Origin: JAXGMV01 sp040772085
GTDB lineage: Bacteria; Chloroflexota; Anaerolineae; Anaerolineales; Anaerolineaceae
Assembly (NCBI GenBank): GCA_040772085.1
Contig: JAXGYU010000001.1
Coordinates: 2,604,001 to 2,668,000 of the forward strand
Reading direction: 5' to 3'
DNA length: 64,000 nucleotides
Below, piece after piece: positions 56,819-64,000 of the stretch. The notes beneath the pieces were generated by a model, which was given only the letters and a program-made list of their open reading frames with translations, did no database searches and was not told the DNA's origin. The stretch's first letter is position 1; each line of letters opens with the position of its first letter. Made by a program: the position numbers and the translations under genes.

Positions 56819-56832
56819 ACGCGAGGAATGCC

Positions 56833-57564
56833 ATGAATAAAAGTGAGATGCAAAACCCAATGATCCTGATCGTCGACGATGAAGAACGCATGGTGCGCTT
56901 CATCAGGCTTAACCTGGAACAGGATGGATTTTCTACCGCGGAAGCCAACTCAGGTATGGAAGCCATGCAAAAACTGCGCGACCAATTGCCGGACCTGATG
57001 CTGCTGGATGTGATGCTGCCCGACATAGACGGCTTCGAGGTTCTGAGCATGGTGCGCGAAATTTCCAGTATCCCGGTCATCATGCTGACTGCCAAGGGCG
57101 AGGAAGAGGAAAAAATCCGCGGACTCGAACTCGGTGCTGATGATTACATCACCAAACCATTCAGCCCGCGTGAACTTGTCTCGCGCATCCGGGCAGTCCT
57201 ACGCCGAGCGGAAAGCATCTCGAGCGCTTCTGCCAGGGATATCATTGATGTGGACGACTCCCTCAAACTTGATTTCGGCAGGCGCGAAGTCTGGCTGAAA
57301 GGCAAACTGATCAAACTGCGCCCCACGGAGTACCGTTTGCTGTATCATCTGGTACAGAATGCCGGCTGGGTGATGACCTATGATCAGATTCTGACCAAGG
57401 TCTGGGGGTACGAGTACCGTGATGAACCGCATTACGTGCGCTTGTATATCAACTATTTGCGGCAAAAACTGGAAGAGGACCCGGCGAACCCGAAATATAT
57501 TCTGACTGAGCGCGGGGTCGGCTACAGGTTTGTAGATTATAAAAAACAGGGAAAGGGCAATTAA
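56833..57564 (+). CDS. Orphan OmpR-family response regulator
   Basis: A 243-residue protein. The receiver has VDDEERM, the phospho-acceptor Asp in LLDVMLPDIDGFE, MLTAKG and KPFSPREL. The winged-helix domain ends in RGVGYRF. The ATG at 56833 has GAGG six bases upstream; an earlier GTG overlaps the SH3 gene. No histidine kinase is adjacent, so the partner is elsewhere. Co-location with a Ca2+/H+ antiporter and an exported SH3 protein hints at an envelope or ion-stress circuit, which is inference. Confidence 0.92.
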   Translation: MNKSEMQNPMILIVDDEERMVRFIRLNLEQDGFSTAEANSGMEAMQKLRDQLPDLMLLDVMLPDIDGFEVLSMVREISSIPVIMLTAKGEEEEKIRGLELGADDYITKPFSPRELVSRIRAVLRRAESISSASARDIIDVDDSLKLDFGRREVWLKGKLIKLRPTEYRLLYHLVQNAGWVMTYDQILTKVWGYEYRDEPHYVRLYINYLRQKLEEDPANPKYILTERGVGYRFVDYKKQGKGN

Positions 57565-57650
57565 TAATATTCTTATACTTATTCGATATTATGAATATGA
57601 TGCCTTGACTGGCGTTTGATATTTTTAAATTTGATAATCAGGAGAATGTG

Positions 57651-58001
57651 ATGATAACAGAACCAATTCATGTCAGCGACGGAAATTTTGAGAAAACCGT
57701 ATTGCAATCAACCTTGCCAGTAATCGTGGATTTCTGGGCGCCCTGGTGCGGACCCTGCAAGCGGGTAGCGCCGATACTGGACAAGATTGCCAAGGATTAT
57801 GCCGGCAAAGTCTTGGTCGCCAAGGTCAACACAGACGAGAACCCGGACTGGGCTTCGAAGTTTGGCGTGCAGGGCATCCCCACCATGCTGTTCGTCGCCA
57901 ACGGTAAAGTCCTGCATTCGCAGGTGGGCGCACTCTCTGAAGGCATGCTGCTGGATGTTGTGGATGAATTTATTGAGGTCGCTGCCTCTGAAGCTGCTTA
58001 A
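57651..58001 (+). CDS. trxA: Thioredoxin
   Basis: A 116-residue thiol-disulfide oxidoreductase with the canonical WCGPC (Cys33, Cys36), preceded by FWAP. The cis-Pro is in GIPTMLF. AGGAG lies six bases before the ATG at 57651; a GTG one codon earlier is less likely. The 80-base upstream gap is AT-rich, but I could not fit a convincing promoter. No thioredoxin reductase is nearby. Confidence 0.96.
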   Translation: MITEPIHVSDGNFEKTVLQSTLPVIVDFWAPWCGPCKRVAPILDKIAKDYAGKVLVAKVNTDENPDWASKFGVQGIPTMLFVANGKVLHSQVGALSEGMLLDVVDEFIEVAASEAA

Positions 58002-58027
58002 GCATTGACCTGATTAATAAAAAAACT

Positions 58028-58050
58028 GGGCTGGCAGAATTTGCCAGCCC
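58028..58050 (-). terminator. Terminator of murA, also usable for trxA
   Basis: A perfect 9-bp stem with a 5-base loop (58028-58036 with 58042-58050), with a run of seven T on the minus strand. On plus the tail is weaker. Confidence 0.88.
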
Positions 58051-58057
58051 ATTGCTT

Positions 58058-59338
58058 TTAGACCTGCAGGCGCTCAATCTTCGCGCCTAGATTAGCCAGT
58101 TTGACCTCCACCTGGTGATAGCCGCGGTCGATCTGACCGACGTTGCGGATGGTCGATTGACCTTTGGCAGACAGGGCGGCGATCAGCAGCGCCATGCCGG
58201 CGCGGATATCCGGGCTTTCCATCTTTTCACCGTACAGCCGGGAGGGTCCCTGCACGATACAGCGGTGTGGATCGCAAAGCACGATCCGGGCGCCTAACGC
58301 GACCAGCTTGTCCGTGAAGAACATGCGGCTCGGGTACATCCAGTCATGGAAAAGGATGGTGCCTTCTGATTGCGTGGCGACCACGATGGCCACGCTCATC
58401 AGGTCGGTCGGGAAGGCCGGCCAGGGCATGACCGAGATCTCCGGAATGACACCGCCCAGGTCTGGCTGAATTTTCAAAGTCTGATCGCCAGGGACGATGA
58501 TGTCGTCGCCCTCGGTTTCCCACAACACGCCAATGCGTCGGAAGTTGAGACGAATCAGATCGAGATACTGGTTGCCGGCATTTTTGACGCGGATCGAACC
58601 CTTGGTGACGATGGCGGCGCCGATAAAGCTGACGACTTCCAGATAGTCCGGACCGATGGTGAATTCACAGCCGTGCAATTCATCCACGCCGGTGATCTTG
58701 AGGGTGTTGGAGCCGATATTTTCGACCTTGCCGCCCATGGCATTGATGAAATGGCATAGCTGCTGAATATGCGGTTCGGACGCTGCATTGCGGATATAGG
58801 AAACGCCTTTCGCGAGCGCGCAGGCCATGATGGCATTTTCTGTCGCGGTCACACTGGCTTCATCCAGCAGGATGTTCGAGCCGACCAGTTCCCTGGTTTT
58901 GAAGGTGAACATGCGATCATAGGTGACGTCCACGCCGAGGGCTTCAAGCGCCAGAATATGCGTGTCCAGCCGCCGTCTGCCAATGACGTCACCGCCGGGC
59001 GGTGGCAGCTTGATTTCACCCGCGCGGGCGACCATCGGCCCGGCCAGCAGGATGGAGGCGCGGATCTGCCGGCATAAATCGGGATCCAGGTCGCTGGCCT
59101 GCACGGATCTGGCATGCACGCGTAAGGTGCCATTGCCCAGGTCGGTGACTTCGACACCCAGCGAAGTCAGCAGCGAACACATCGCGCGGACATCGAGAAT
59201 GTCCGGCACATTATGCAGGATGATCGGTTCGGCAGTCAAAATACAGGCAGCCAGGACAGGTAAGCTCTCATTTTTATTGCCCGAAGGGGTCATTGTGCCG
59301 TGTAAAGGATGCCCGCCTTCGATCACAAATTTCTCCAT
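58058..59338 (-). CDS. murA: UDP-GlcNAc 1-carboxyvinyltransferase, Asp-type
   Basis: A 426-residue enzyme that adds enolpyruvate from PEP to UDP-GlcNAc, the first committed step of peptidoglycan synthesis. Lys22-Asn23 in SGNKNESLP and the Arg cluster in GRRRLDTH are present. The active-site loop reads GGDVIGRRR, so residue 117 is Asp where E. coli has Cys115. The same substitution in other bacteria keeps activity and gives fosfomycin resistance. GGAGG lies five bases before the ATG. It follows the YyaL-type gene by 43 bases and is probably co-transcribed with it. Confidence 0.94.
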   Translation of the reverse strand: MEKFVIEGGHPLHGTMTPSGNKNESLPVLAACILTAEPIILHNVPDILDVRAMCSLLTSLGVEVTDLGNGTLRVHARSVQASDLDPDLCRQIRASILLAGPMVARAGEIKLPPPGGDVIGRRRLDTHILALEALGVDVTYDRMFTFKTRELVGSNILLDEASVTATENAIMACALAKGVSYIRNAASEPHIQQLCHFINAMGGKVENIGSNTLKITGVDELHGCEFTIGPDYLEVVSFIGAAIVTKGSIRVKNAGNQYLDLIRLNFRRIGVLWETEGDDIIVPGDQTLKIQPDLGGVIPEISVMPWPAFPTDLMSVAIVVATQSEGTILFHDWMYPSRMFFTDKLVALGARIVLCDPHRCIVQGPSRLYGEKMESPDIRAGMALLIAALSAKGQSTIRNVGQIDRGYHQVEVKLANLGAKIERLQV

Positions 59339-59381
59339 AATGACCTCCTGAATGCGTTTTAATAAATGCTCATGAATAAGT

Positions 59382-61382
59382 TTAACCCAATATCTGAAGC
59401 CCGCTTAGCTGGCGCAGCAAACCTTCGGCTGTCGTTTGCGGCGGCAGGCAGGTCGCGCCGCGGCAGAGATAGGCAGTGATGCCGCCTGACACGGTTGGTT
59501 TGTCACGCAGGATGACAGGTAGATCAGCGGCGCCTTCGACGCCAGCAGCCAGCAGCAAAGTCGGACGGAACTCACGCCTGAGGCTCGAGACGAATTCATC
59601 CGGATCAGCCGACTCAGCAGGCAGGATCAGACAGCAGGTGTCGATCGGCTGCTCCAGCATAAGCGCGCTATGCAGCCAGAAACCGAAGCTGGTGGGATGC
59701 TGCTGGATCAGACTGGCGTTCTGATTGAAATAGGGCGCGATCAATTGGTCCCAGGTCTGGTCGTCATCGAGGGCTTGCATCGTCAGCGCCAGCCTGGCGT
59801 ACAAAGCCATCCCGCTTGGCGTCGCGTTGTCCATGACATTCAGCGGACGGACCAACAAATCTGCGCTTGCCGAATCAAACAGTTTGCCATCTTGCGCAAA
59901 CTGCTCCGGAATCAATTGAAAAATTTCACGGGCAGCGGCAAACCAGCGCAAGTCGAAATCAGCCTGGTAAAGCGCAAGCAGACCCAAGGCTAAACTGGCA
60001 TAGTCTTCTAGGAACCCAGGCTGACGGGCTGCGCCTTCGCGCCACGAGCGGTAGACGATCTTGCTGTCATAGAGTTCTGATAGCAGGAAGGACGCCAGCG
60101 CCTGCGCGGTCTCGAGATAACCCTGGTGACCCAGAAAGCGCGCGGCTTCAGCATAAGCTGTCAGCATCAGCCCGTTCCAGCTGGTGATGATCTTGTCATC
60201 GGTCGCGGGTCGTACTCTGCCGGCGCGCGCGTCCAACAACACATCTAGTGCAGGTTTCAGCATGTCCAGATCGGCCGTGTCAGGCTGGCGCAACAAGCGG
60301 GGCACATATCGGCTCTCAAACTGTGGCTGTCTTGTTTCAAGGAGTGCTTTCGCTTTCGGATGAGCCGCGAGCAATTCGTTAAATTCTTCTTCAGACCAGG
60401 TGTAGAACAACCCTTCATGCCCCTCAGAATCAGCGTCAAGGGAGCTGTAAAAACCACCCGCCGGATGCCTGAGCTCACGCGCGCAGAACGCCAGCGTGCT
60501 GTCAAGCACATGACGAAGCCAGGGGTCTCCCGAAATCAGATAACCGTATAAATAGTTTTGCGCGAGCAGCGCGTTGTCGTACAGCATCTTCTCAAAATGG
60601 GGGATCAGCCAGGTGTTGTTGGTGCTATAGCGGTGGAACCCTCCGCCTGCCAGGTCATACAGCCCGCCGGCAGACATGGCAGCGAGATTATGCCGGGCGA
60701 TCTGCCAGGCTGTCTGGTCGCCGTAAGCCGCGCGCGTCAAGAGAAATTGCAGGGTCATATGCTGCGGGAACTTCGGCGCCGAACCCCAGCCGCCAAATTT
60801 CCAGTCATAAGTTGAAGAGAGTGACGCGACCAGTTTTTCAAGATCCAAGGTTGTCGCGGCTTTCTGACCGTCTTCATAATGCCGCTGACTTTTATTCAGA
60901 TAATCAAGCATCTGCGATGAAAACGTTGCTACTTTCTGACGGTCACCCTGCCACAATTGCTGGATGCCGTGCAGGACCTCCAGGAAGGATGGCATGCCGC
61001 GTGTCCGGACGGGCGGGAAGTAAGTGCCGCCATAGAACGGCTCGAGCGCGGGCGTCAGGAAGACGGTCATCGGCCAGCCGCCGCTGCCAGTCAACGCCAT
61101 GACTGCCTGCATATACAAATCGTCCAGGTCGGGGCGCTCCTCGCGGTCTACCTTGATTGAGATAAAATGCTCATTCAGATAACTGGCGATGACCGGGTCC
61201 GTGAAGCTCTCCCGTTCCATCACATGGCACCAATGACAGGCAGCATAACCGATACTCAGGAAAATCGGTTTGTCTTCCAATTTGGCTATCGCAAGAGCGG
61301 TTTCGCCCCAGGGATACCAGTCCACCGGGTTATTGGCGTGCTGCAACAGGTAGGGAGATGTTTCAGATGCTAAGTGATTCAT
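59382..61382 (-). CDS. YyaL/Spermatogenesis-associated 20-like thioredoxin-domain protein
   Basis: A 666-residue protein. The N-terminal thioredoxin-like domain (about 1-160) starts NHLASETSPYLLQHANNPV and has CHWCHVM in the active-site position. An (alpha/alpha) barrel-like region with Trp-rich helices follows (TSWNGLMLTAYAEAA). The family (DUF255) is widespread and its biochemical role is not firmly established. The promoter is clear (ATGACA, 17 bp, TATAAG) and the leader is only about 12 bases, with no ribosome site. Confidence 0.92.
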   Translation of the reverse strand: MNHLASETSPYLLQHANNPVDWYPWGETALAIAKLEDKPIFLSIGYAACHWCHVMERESFTDPVIASYLNEHFISIKVDREERPDLDDLYMQAVMALTGSGGWPMTVFLTPALEPFYGGTYFPPVRTRGMPSFLEVLHGIQQLWQGDRQKVATFSSQMLDYLNKSQRHYEDGQKAATTLDLEKLVASLSSTYDWKFGGWGSAPKFPQHMTLQFLLTRAAYGDQTAWQIARHNLAAMSAGGLYDLAGGGFHRYSTNNTWLIPHFEKMLYDNALLAQNYLYGYLISGDPWLRHVLDSTLAFCARELRHPAGGFYSSLDADSEGHEGLFYTWSEEEFNELLAAHPKAKALLETRQPQFESRYVPRLLRQPDTADLDMLKPALDVLLDARAGRVRPATDDKIITSWNGLMLTAYAEAARFLGHQGYLETAQALASFLLSELYDSKIVYRSWREGAARQPGFLEDYASLALGLLALYQADFDLRWFAAAREIFQLIPEQFAQDGKLFDSASADLLVRPLNVMDNATPSGMALYARLALTMQALDDDQTWDQLIAPYFNQNASLIQQHPTSFGFWLHSALMLEQPIDTCCLILPAESADPDEFVSSLRREFRPTLLLAAGVEGAADLPVILRDKPTVSGGITAYLCRGATCLPPQTTAEGLLRQLSGLQILG

Positions 61383-61400
61383 CGCGTGCCAGTAATTCGC

Positions 61401-61429
61401 CTTATAATTTGCTGAATGTACGTTGTCAT
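61401..61429 (-). promoter_or_regulatory. Promoter of the YyaL-like gene and murA
   Basis: On minus: -35 ATGACA (61424-61429), 17-bp spacer, -10 TATAAG (61401-61406). The predicted start near 61394 leaves a leader of about 12 bases. Confidence 0.55.
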
Positions 61430-61490
61430 CATTATCTCATAATTGGTCGGTGCACCGTGCTGCAGACGCACACGGCGAAGGGATGCGAAT

Positions 61491-62618
61491 ATGGTCAGGA
61501 CGAGAATGATCGATAGCAAGGACAAGCGTGAAGTTGAGCGGTTCATCAACTTTCATTACGACCTGTACAAGGGCACACCGAACTGGACACCGCCTTTCCG
61601 CAACGATATCAAATTGATGTTCGATCAGGTCAAACATCCCTATTATGAACACTCACAGGCAGATTTCATTGTCGCCGAAGATAATGGGAAGCTGGTCGGG
61701 CGCATTGCCGCGATGGTGAATAACCCCTACAACGAGTATCACAAAGTGAAGAACGCCCAGTTCTACCTCTTTGACAGTATCAATGATCAGGAGGTTGCTG
61801 ACGGTCTGTTTGAGGCTGCGTACGATTGGTCACGCCAGCGCGGCCTGACCAGAATCGTCGGACCAAAGGGTTTCAGCGGTTTCGACGGTTATGGCATTGT
61901 CGTGGAGGGGTTCGAACATCATCAGATGATGAACATGATGAACTACAACTTCCCGTATTACGCCGAATTGTTTGAAAACGCCGGCTTCGTGAAGGAGAAT
62001 GAATTCGTTTCCTGCTATATCGATGTGCCCAATTTTGACCTGCCTGACAGCTTCAAGATGATCGCGCAGCGGGTCCTGGAGCGCGGCAAGTTCTGGGTAA
62101 AAACCTTCGAAACCAAAAAAGAGATCATGGAATGGGCGCCGCGCATCGGCAAAACCTACAACGACACCTTCATCAAGAACTGGGAATACTATCCGCTCAG
62201 TGAACGCGAGATCGTCTATATCAAAGACAACATCCTCAGTTTTGCCGTGCCAAGACTGATCAAGCTCATGATGTATGAAGACAATATTGCCGGCTTTTTG
62301 TTCGGTTTCCCGGATGTCTCGGGAGCCATGCAAAAATGCGGCGGCAATCTCTCGCCGCTCTGTATGCTCAACCTGCTGTGGCAGATGAAGCGCACCAACT
62401 GGATATCGTTGAATGGTCTCGGCATGCTGCCTGAGTATCAGGGCAGGGGCGGCAATATGCTGCTGTATTCCGAGATGCTGAAGACCATCAAGGAAAATAA
62501 TTACACACATGCCGAACTGACCCAGATGGCAGATACCGCCTTCCGCGTACGCAGCGACCTGGTGACCATTGGTGTGCAGCCGTACAAGGTGCATCGGATT
62601 TACGCCCGGGAGATCTGA
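61491..62618 (+). CDS. GNAT-like acetyltransferase-fold protein
   Basis: A 375-residue protein. The N-terminal part (KREVERFINFHYDLYKG, NWTPPFRNDIK) and the middle GPKGFSGFDGYGIVVEGFEH match a conserved family of unknown function. The C-terminal part carries a GNAT-like acetyl-CoA motif LPEYQGRGGN. No substrate is evident. The ATG at 61491 has AAGGG eight bases upstream; a possible upstream extension is Cys/Arg-rich and unconvincing. Confidence 0.84.
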   Translation: MVRTRMIDSKDKREVERFINFHYDLYKGTPNWTPPFRNDIKLMFDQVKHPYYEHSQADFIVAEDNGKLVGRIAAMVNNPYNEYHKVKNAQFYLFDSINDQEVADGLFEAAYDWSRQRGLTRIVGPKGFSGFDGYGIVVEGFEHHQMMNMMNYNFPYYAELFENAGFVKENEFVSCYIDVPNFDLPDSFKMIAQRVLERGKFWVKTFETKKEIMEWAPRIGKTYNDTFIKNWEYYPLSEREIVYIKDNILSFAVPRLIKLMMYEDNIAGFLFGFPDVSGAMQKCGGNLSPLCMLNLLWQMKRTNWISLNGLGMLPEYQGRGGNMLLYSEMLKTIKENNYTHAELTQMADTAFRVRSDLVTIGVQPYKVHRIYAREI

Positions 62619-62652
62619 CGCTCGCCTCTGAGCGCTCACAAGGGACACAACC

Positions 62653-63945
62653 TTGACAACGCCTGGTTTTAAACATTCACCGACGATCCGGTCTGTTGAC
62701 CGCAAACGCCGTCAGATGACCGTCGTTATTCTTCTCAGCGTGCTTTTTATCGCCGGGTTGCTGGTGGGTCTGACTTGGCTGAATTATCACTATTTGTACC
62801 CGCACCAGACGCTGAGCGACTTCGGCAGCAACTGGGCGGCATTCAGACATGTGATTTTCAATAACCAGATCCCTTACACCAGCGATCTGAACGCGCTGAT
62901 CCGCGATGAAGTCAGCCTGCTGCCGCCGCAGCCAGGTGAATTGCGTTTCATCTATCCCGTATTCAGCATGCTGATCTTCGGGTTATTCAGCCTTGTTCAG
63001 CAGTTGCAGCTTGCAGCCGCGCTGTGGACAACCGTCCTTCAGCTTTGCGTGCTGCTGACGGTGCATCTGTCTCTCAGATTATTCGAATGGCGTTTTGAAC
63101 TGCTCCCAACCGTGCTGATCTATCTCTTCAGTCTGACCTTTTTCTTCGTGATCCAGCCGGTACTCAAAGGCGATGTGATCATCATTCTGACCATGCTGCT
63201 GGTGCTGGCACTGCTGATGCTGAAAAATGGCAACGAAGAATCCGCCGGCATCCTGCTCTCCTTTCTTGTCATTAAGCCAACTGTTTTCATTTTTCCCCTG
63301 CTGCTGATCTTCCTCTGGCTGATCGGCATGGGGCGCTGGCGGATGCTCGCCTGGTTCGGCGGCATGATCGCCATCTATCTGACGGCCGGGTTTATTTTCT
63401 CGCCCAGTTGGCTGCTGGACTACATCCGGACGATTGTCTGGTTCAGAGCGCAGCATCCGCTCGGCAACCTGATCGAAGCATTGGCAGCTTTGTTCCCCAC
63501 CTTTGGATTCCGCCTAGGCTGGGTGCTCTCTGTGTTTTTTATCCTGGCGTTGGTTGTGGAATGGTTCGCGGTCCGGAACCGCTCATTTGGCCGGGTCCTC
63601 TGGCTGGTCGCGCTGAACCTGGTGGTCGGGCAACTGGTAACGTATTACAACGATTACGGCAACTACTTCGTCCTCCTGCCGGTTCTGATCTTCACCGCAT
63701 CGACCCTGGCGAAACGCTGGCGCGTTGGCGGAAAAGTCATCGCAGCGTCGTTCCTGATCCTCATCTCCGGCGTAAGCTGGTACATCGCGCTGCGGGCTCC
63801 GGCTTTCATGCTTTTTACCCAGCCAAGCATGCTGCTGTATGTCGTCCCGCCGCTGATCACCCTGCCCGCGCTGTACTGGATTCGCTGGTGGGTCTCGGAA
63901 CCGGACGTCTGGTTGAATACCTTCACGCCGTATCCGCAGTCTTAG
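62653..63945 (+). CDS. Polytopic membrane protein, GT87/DUF2029-like
   Basis: A 430-residue protein with about ten membrane helices. The early exported loop SDFGSNWAAFRH holds an Asp in the position used by GT-C and GT87 mannosyltransferases, and the pattern of long hydrophobic stretches fits DUF2029. It would use a polyprenyl-phosphate sugar. The start is a TTG at 62653 with AAGGGA seven bases upstream; an ATG at codon 22 would remove the basic N-terminus. It lies 34 bases after the GNAT gene. Bases 63946-64000 hold no recognised feature. Confidence 0.8.
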   Translation: MTTPGFKHSPTIRSVDRKRRQMTVVILLSVLFIAGLLVGLTWLNYHYLYPHQTLSDFGSNWAAFRHVIFNNQIPYTSDLNALIRDEVSLLPPQPGELRFIYPVFSMLIFGLFSLVQQLQLAAALWTTVLQLCVLLTVHLSLRLFEWRFELLPTVLIYLFSLTFFFVIQPVLKGDVIIILTMLLVLALLMLKNGNEESAGILLSFLVIKPTVFIFPLLLIFLWLIGMGRWRMLAWFGGMIAIYLTAGFIFSPSWLLDYIRTIVWFRAQHPLGNLIEALAALFPTFGFRLGWVLSVFFILALVVEWFAVRNRSFGRVLWLVALNLVVGQLVTYYNDYGNYFVLLPVLIFTASTLAKRWRVGGKVIAASFLILISGVSWYIALRAPAFMLFTQPSMLLYVVPPLITLPALYWIRWWVSEPDVWLNTFTPYPQS

Positions 63946-64000
63946 TGTCCTTCCTCATCCCGTTATCAGACAAAATTCGCTTACTTTAATCCGGCGCCTA

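Noticed and set aside
57605..57638. Possible promoter for trxA (TTGACT and GATAAT)
   Set aside because: The spacer is 22 bases, too long for a standard promoter, and no other -10 fits the TTGACT at 16-18 bases.
1..64000. CRISPR arrays, insertion sequences, prophage genes, toxin-antitoxin pairs or defence islands
   Set aside because: I saw no regularly spaced repeats, no transposase or integrase motifs and no known defence proteins; nearly all sequence is accounted for by ordinary chromosomal genes.

Overview
The window looks like one contiguous chromosomal stretch from a GC-moderate bacterium, most plausibly a Chloroflexota member of the Anaerolineae type. This is inference from the gene repertoire: a fused FtcD, a B12-type radical SAM protein paired with a DUF2344 protein, a DivIVA-like coiled-coil gene beside coaD, a FakA/DegV/Asp23 block, Thr/Pro-rich linkers in exported proteins, and tandem-HTH RodZ. 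No rRNA was present to test it. The content is mostly housekeeping. I see no insertion sequence, phage, integrase, CRISPR array or obvious defence island.

Layout. 1-5.6 kb: the C-terminus of a glycerate kinase, a zinc-ribbon membrane protein, a hydroxyacid dehydrogenase, and a soluble four-PAS histidine kinase with its response regulator. 5.7-10.9 kb (minus): an SDR-type threonine dehydrogenase, SecF and SecD, a SpoIIE-like phosphatase and a PIG-L deacetylase. 11-15.6 kb: exonuclease III, then dcd, an M23 lipoprotein and ftcD on the minus strand, and an HMCES/YedK protein. 15.7-24.9 kb: tRNA-Glu, a RelA/SpoT homologue, rsmI, a membrane repeat protein, rimO-rodZ, rplI, and a PII-like protein with a CPA2 antiporter. 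25-32.7 kb (plus): methylmalonyl-CoA mutase and epimerase, then atpA-G-D-C running directly into an mreB-like gene. 32.6-38.9 kb (minus): an unknown exported protein, YugP-like peptidase, pyroglutamyl peptidase, a PH-domain protein, an AT-richer glycosyltransferase and tRNA-Arg. 38.9-42.5 kb (minus): DUF503, SDR, radical SAM and DUF2344 genes. 42.6-50 kb: folC-lon, then the recG-coaD-coiled-coil group. 50-55.2 kb: fakA/degV/asp23, rpmB, rpe and pknB. 55.3-64 kb: a Ca2+/H+ antiporter, SH3 protein, orphan response regulator, thioredoxin, murA, YyaL, a GNAT protein and a GT87-like membrane protein.

How genes work together. The mutase and epimerase serve propionyl-CoA/succinyl-CoA interconversion. 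The F1 genes lack F0 and delta neighbours. FakA and DegV form a fatty-acid kinase pair, and SecD and SecF form one export module. recG, coaD and the coiled-coil gene share a strand. pknB and rpe overlap by four bases.

The most interesting signals are regulatory and active-site anomalies. Four genes (phosphatase, unknown exported protein, recG, pknB) have a -10 box exactly six bases before ATG, three of them with an extended TGn element, which predicts leaderless mRNAs. Several divergent gene pairs share symmetric or overlapping -10 elements. The MreB homologue in the ATP synthase operon has lost active-site acids, the RelA/SpoT homologue has an intact-looking hydrolase but an eroded synthetase, AtpA carries an insertion of about 41 residues, and MurA has Asp in place of the fosfomycin-target Cys.

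No gene-free stretch exceeds 300 bases. The longest are 5530-5794 (two hairpins, otherwise nothing recognised) and 15646-15905 (tRNA-Glu with its promoter and terminator, plus the promoter of the RelA/SpoT gene).
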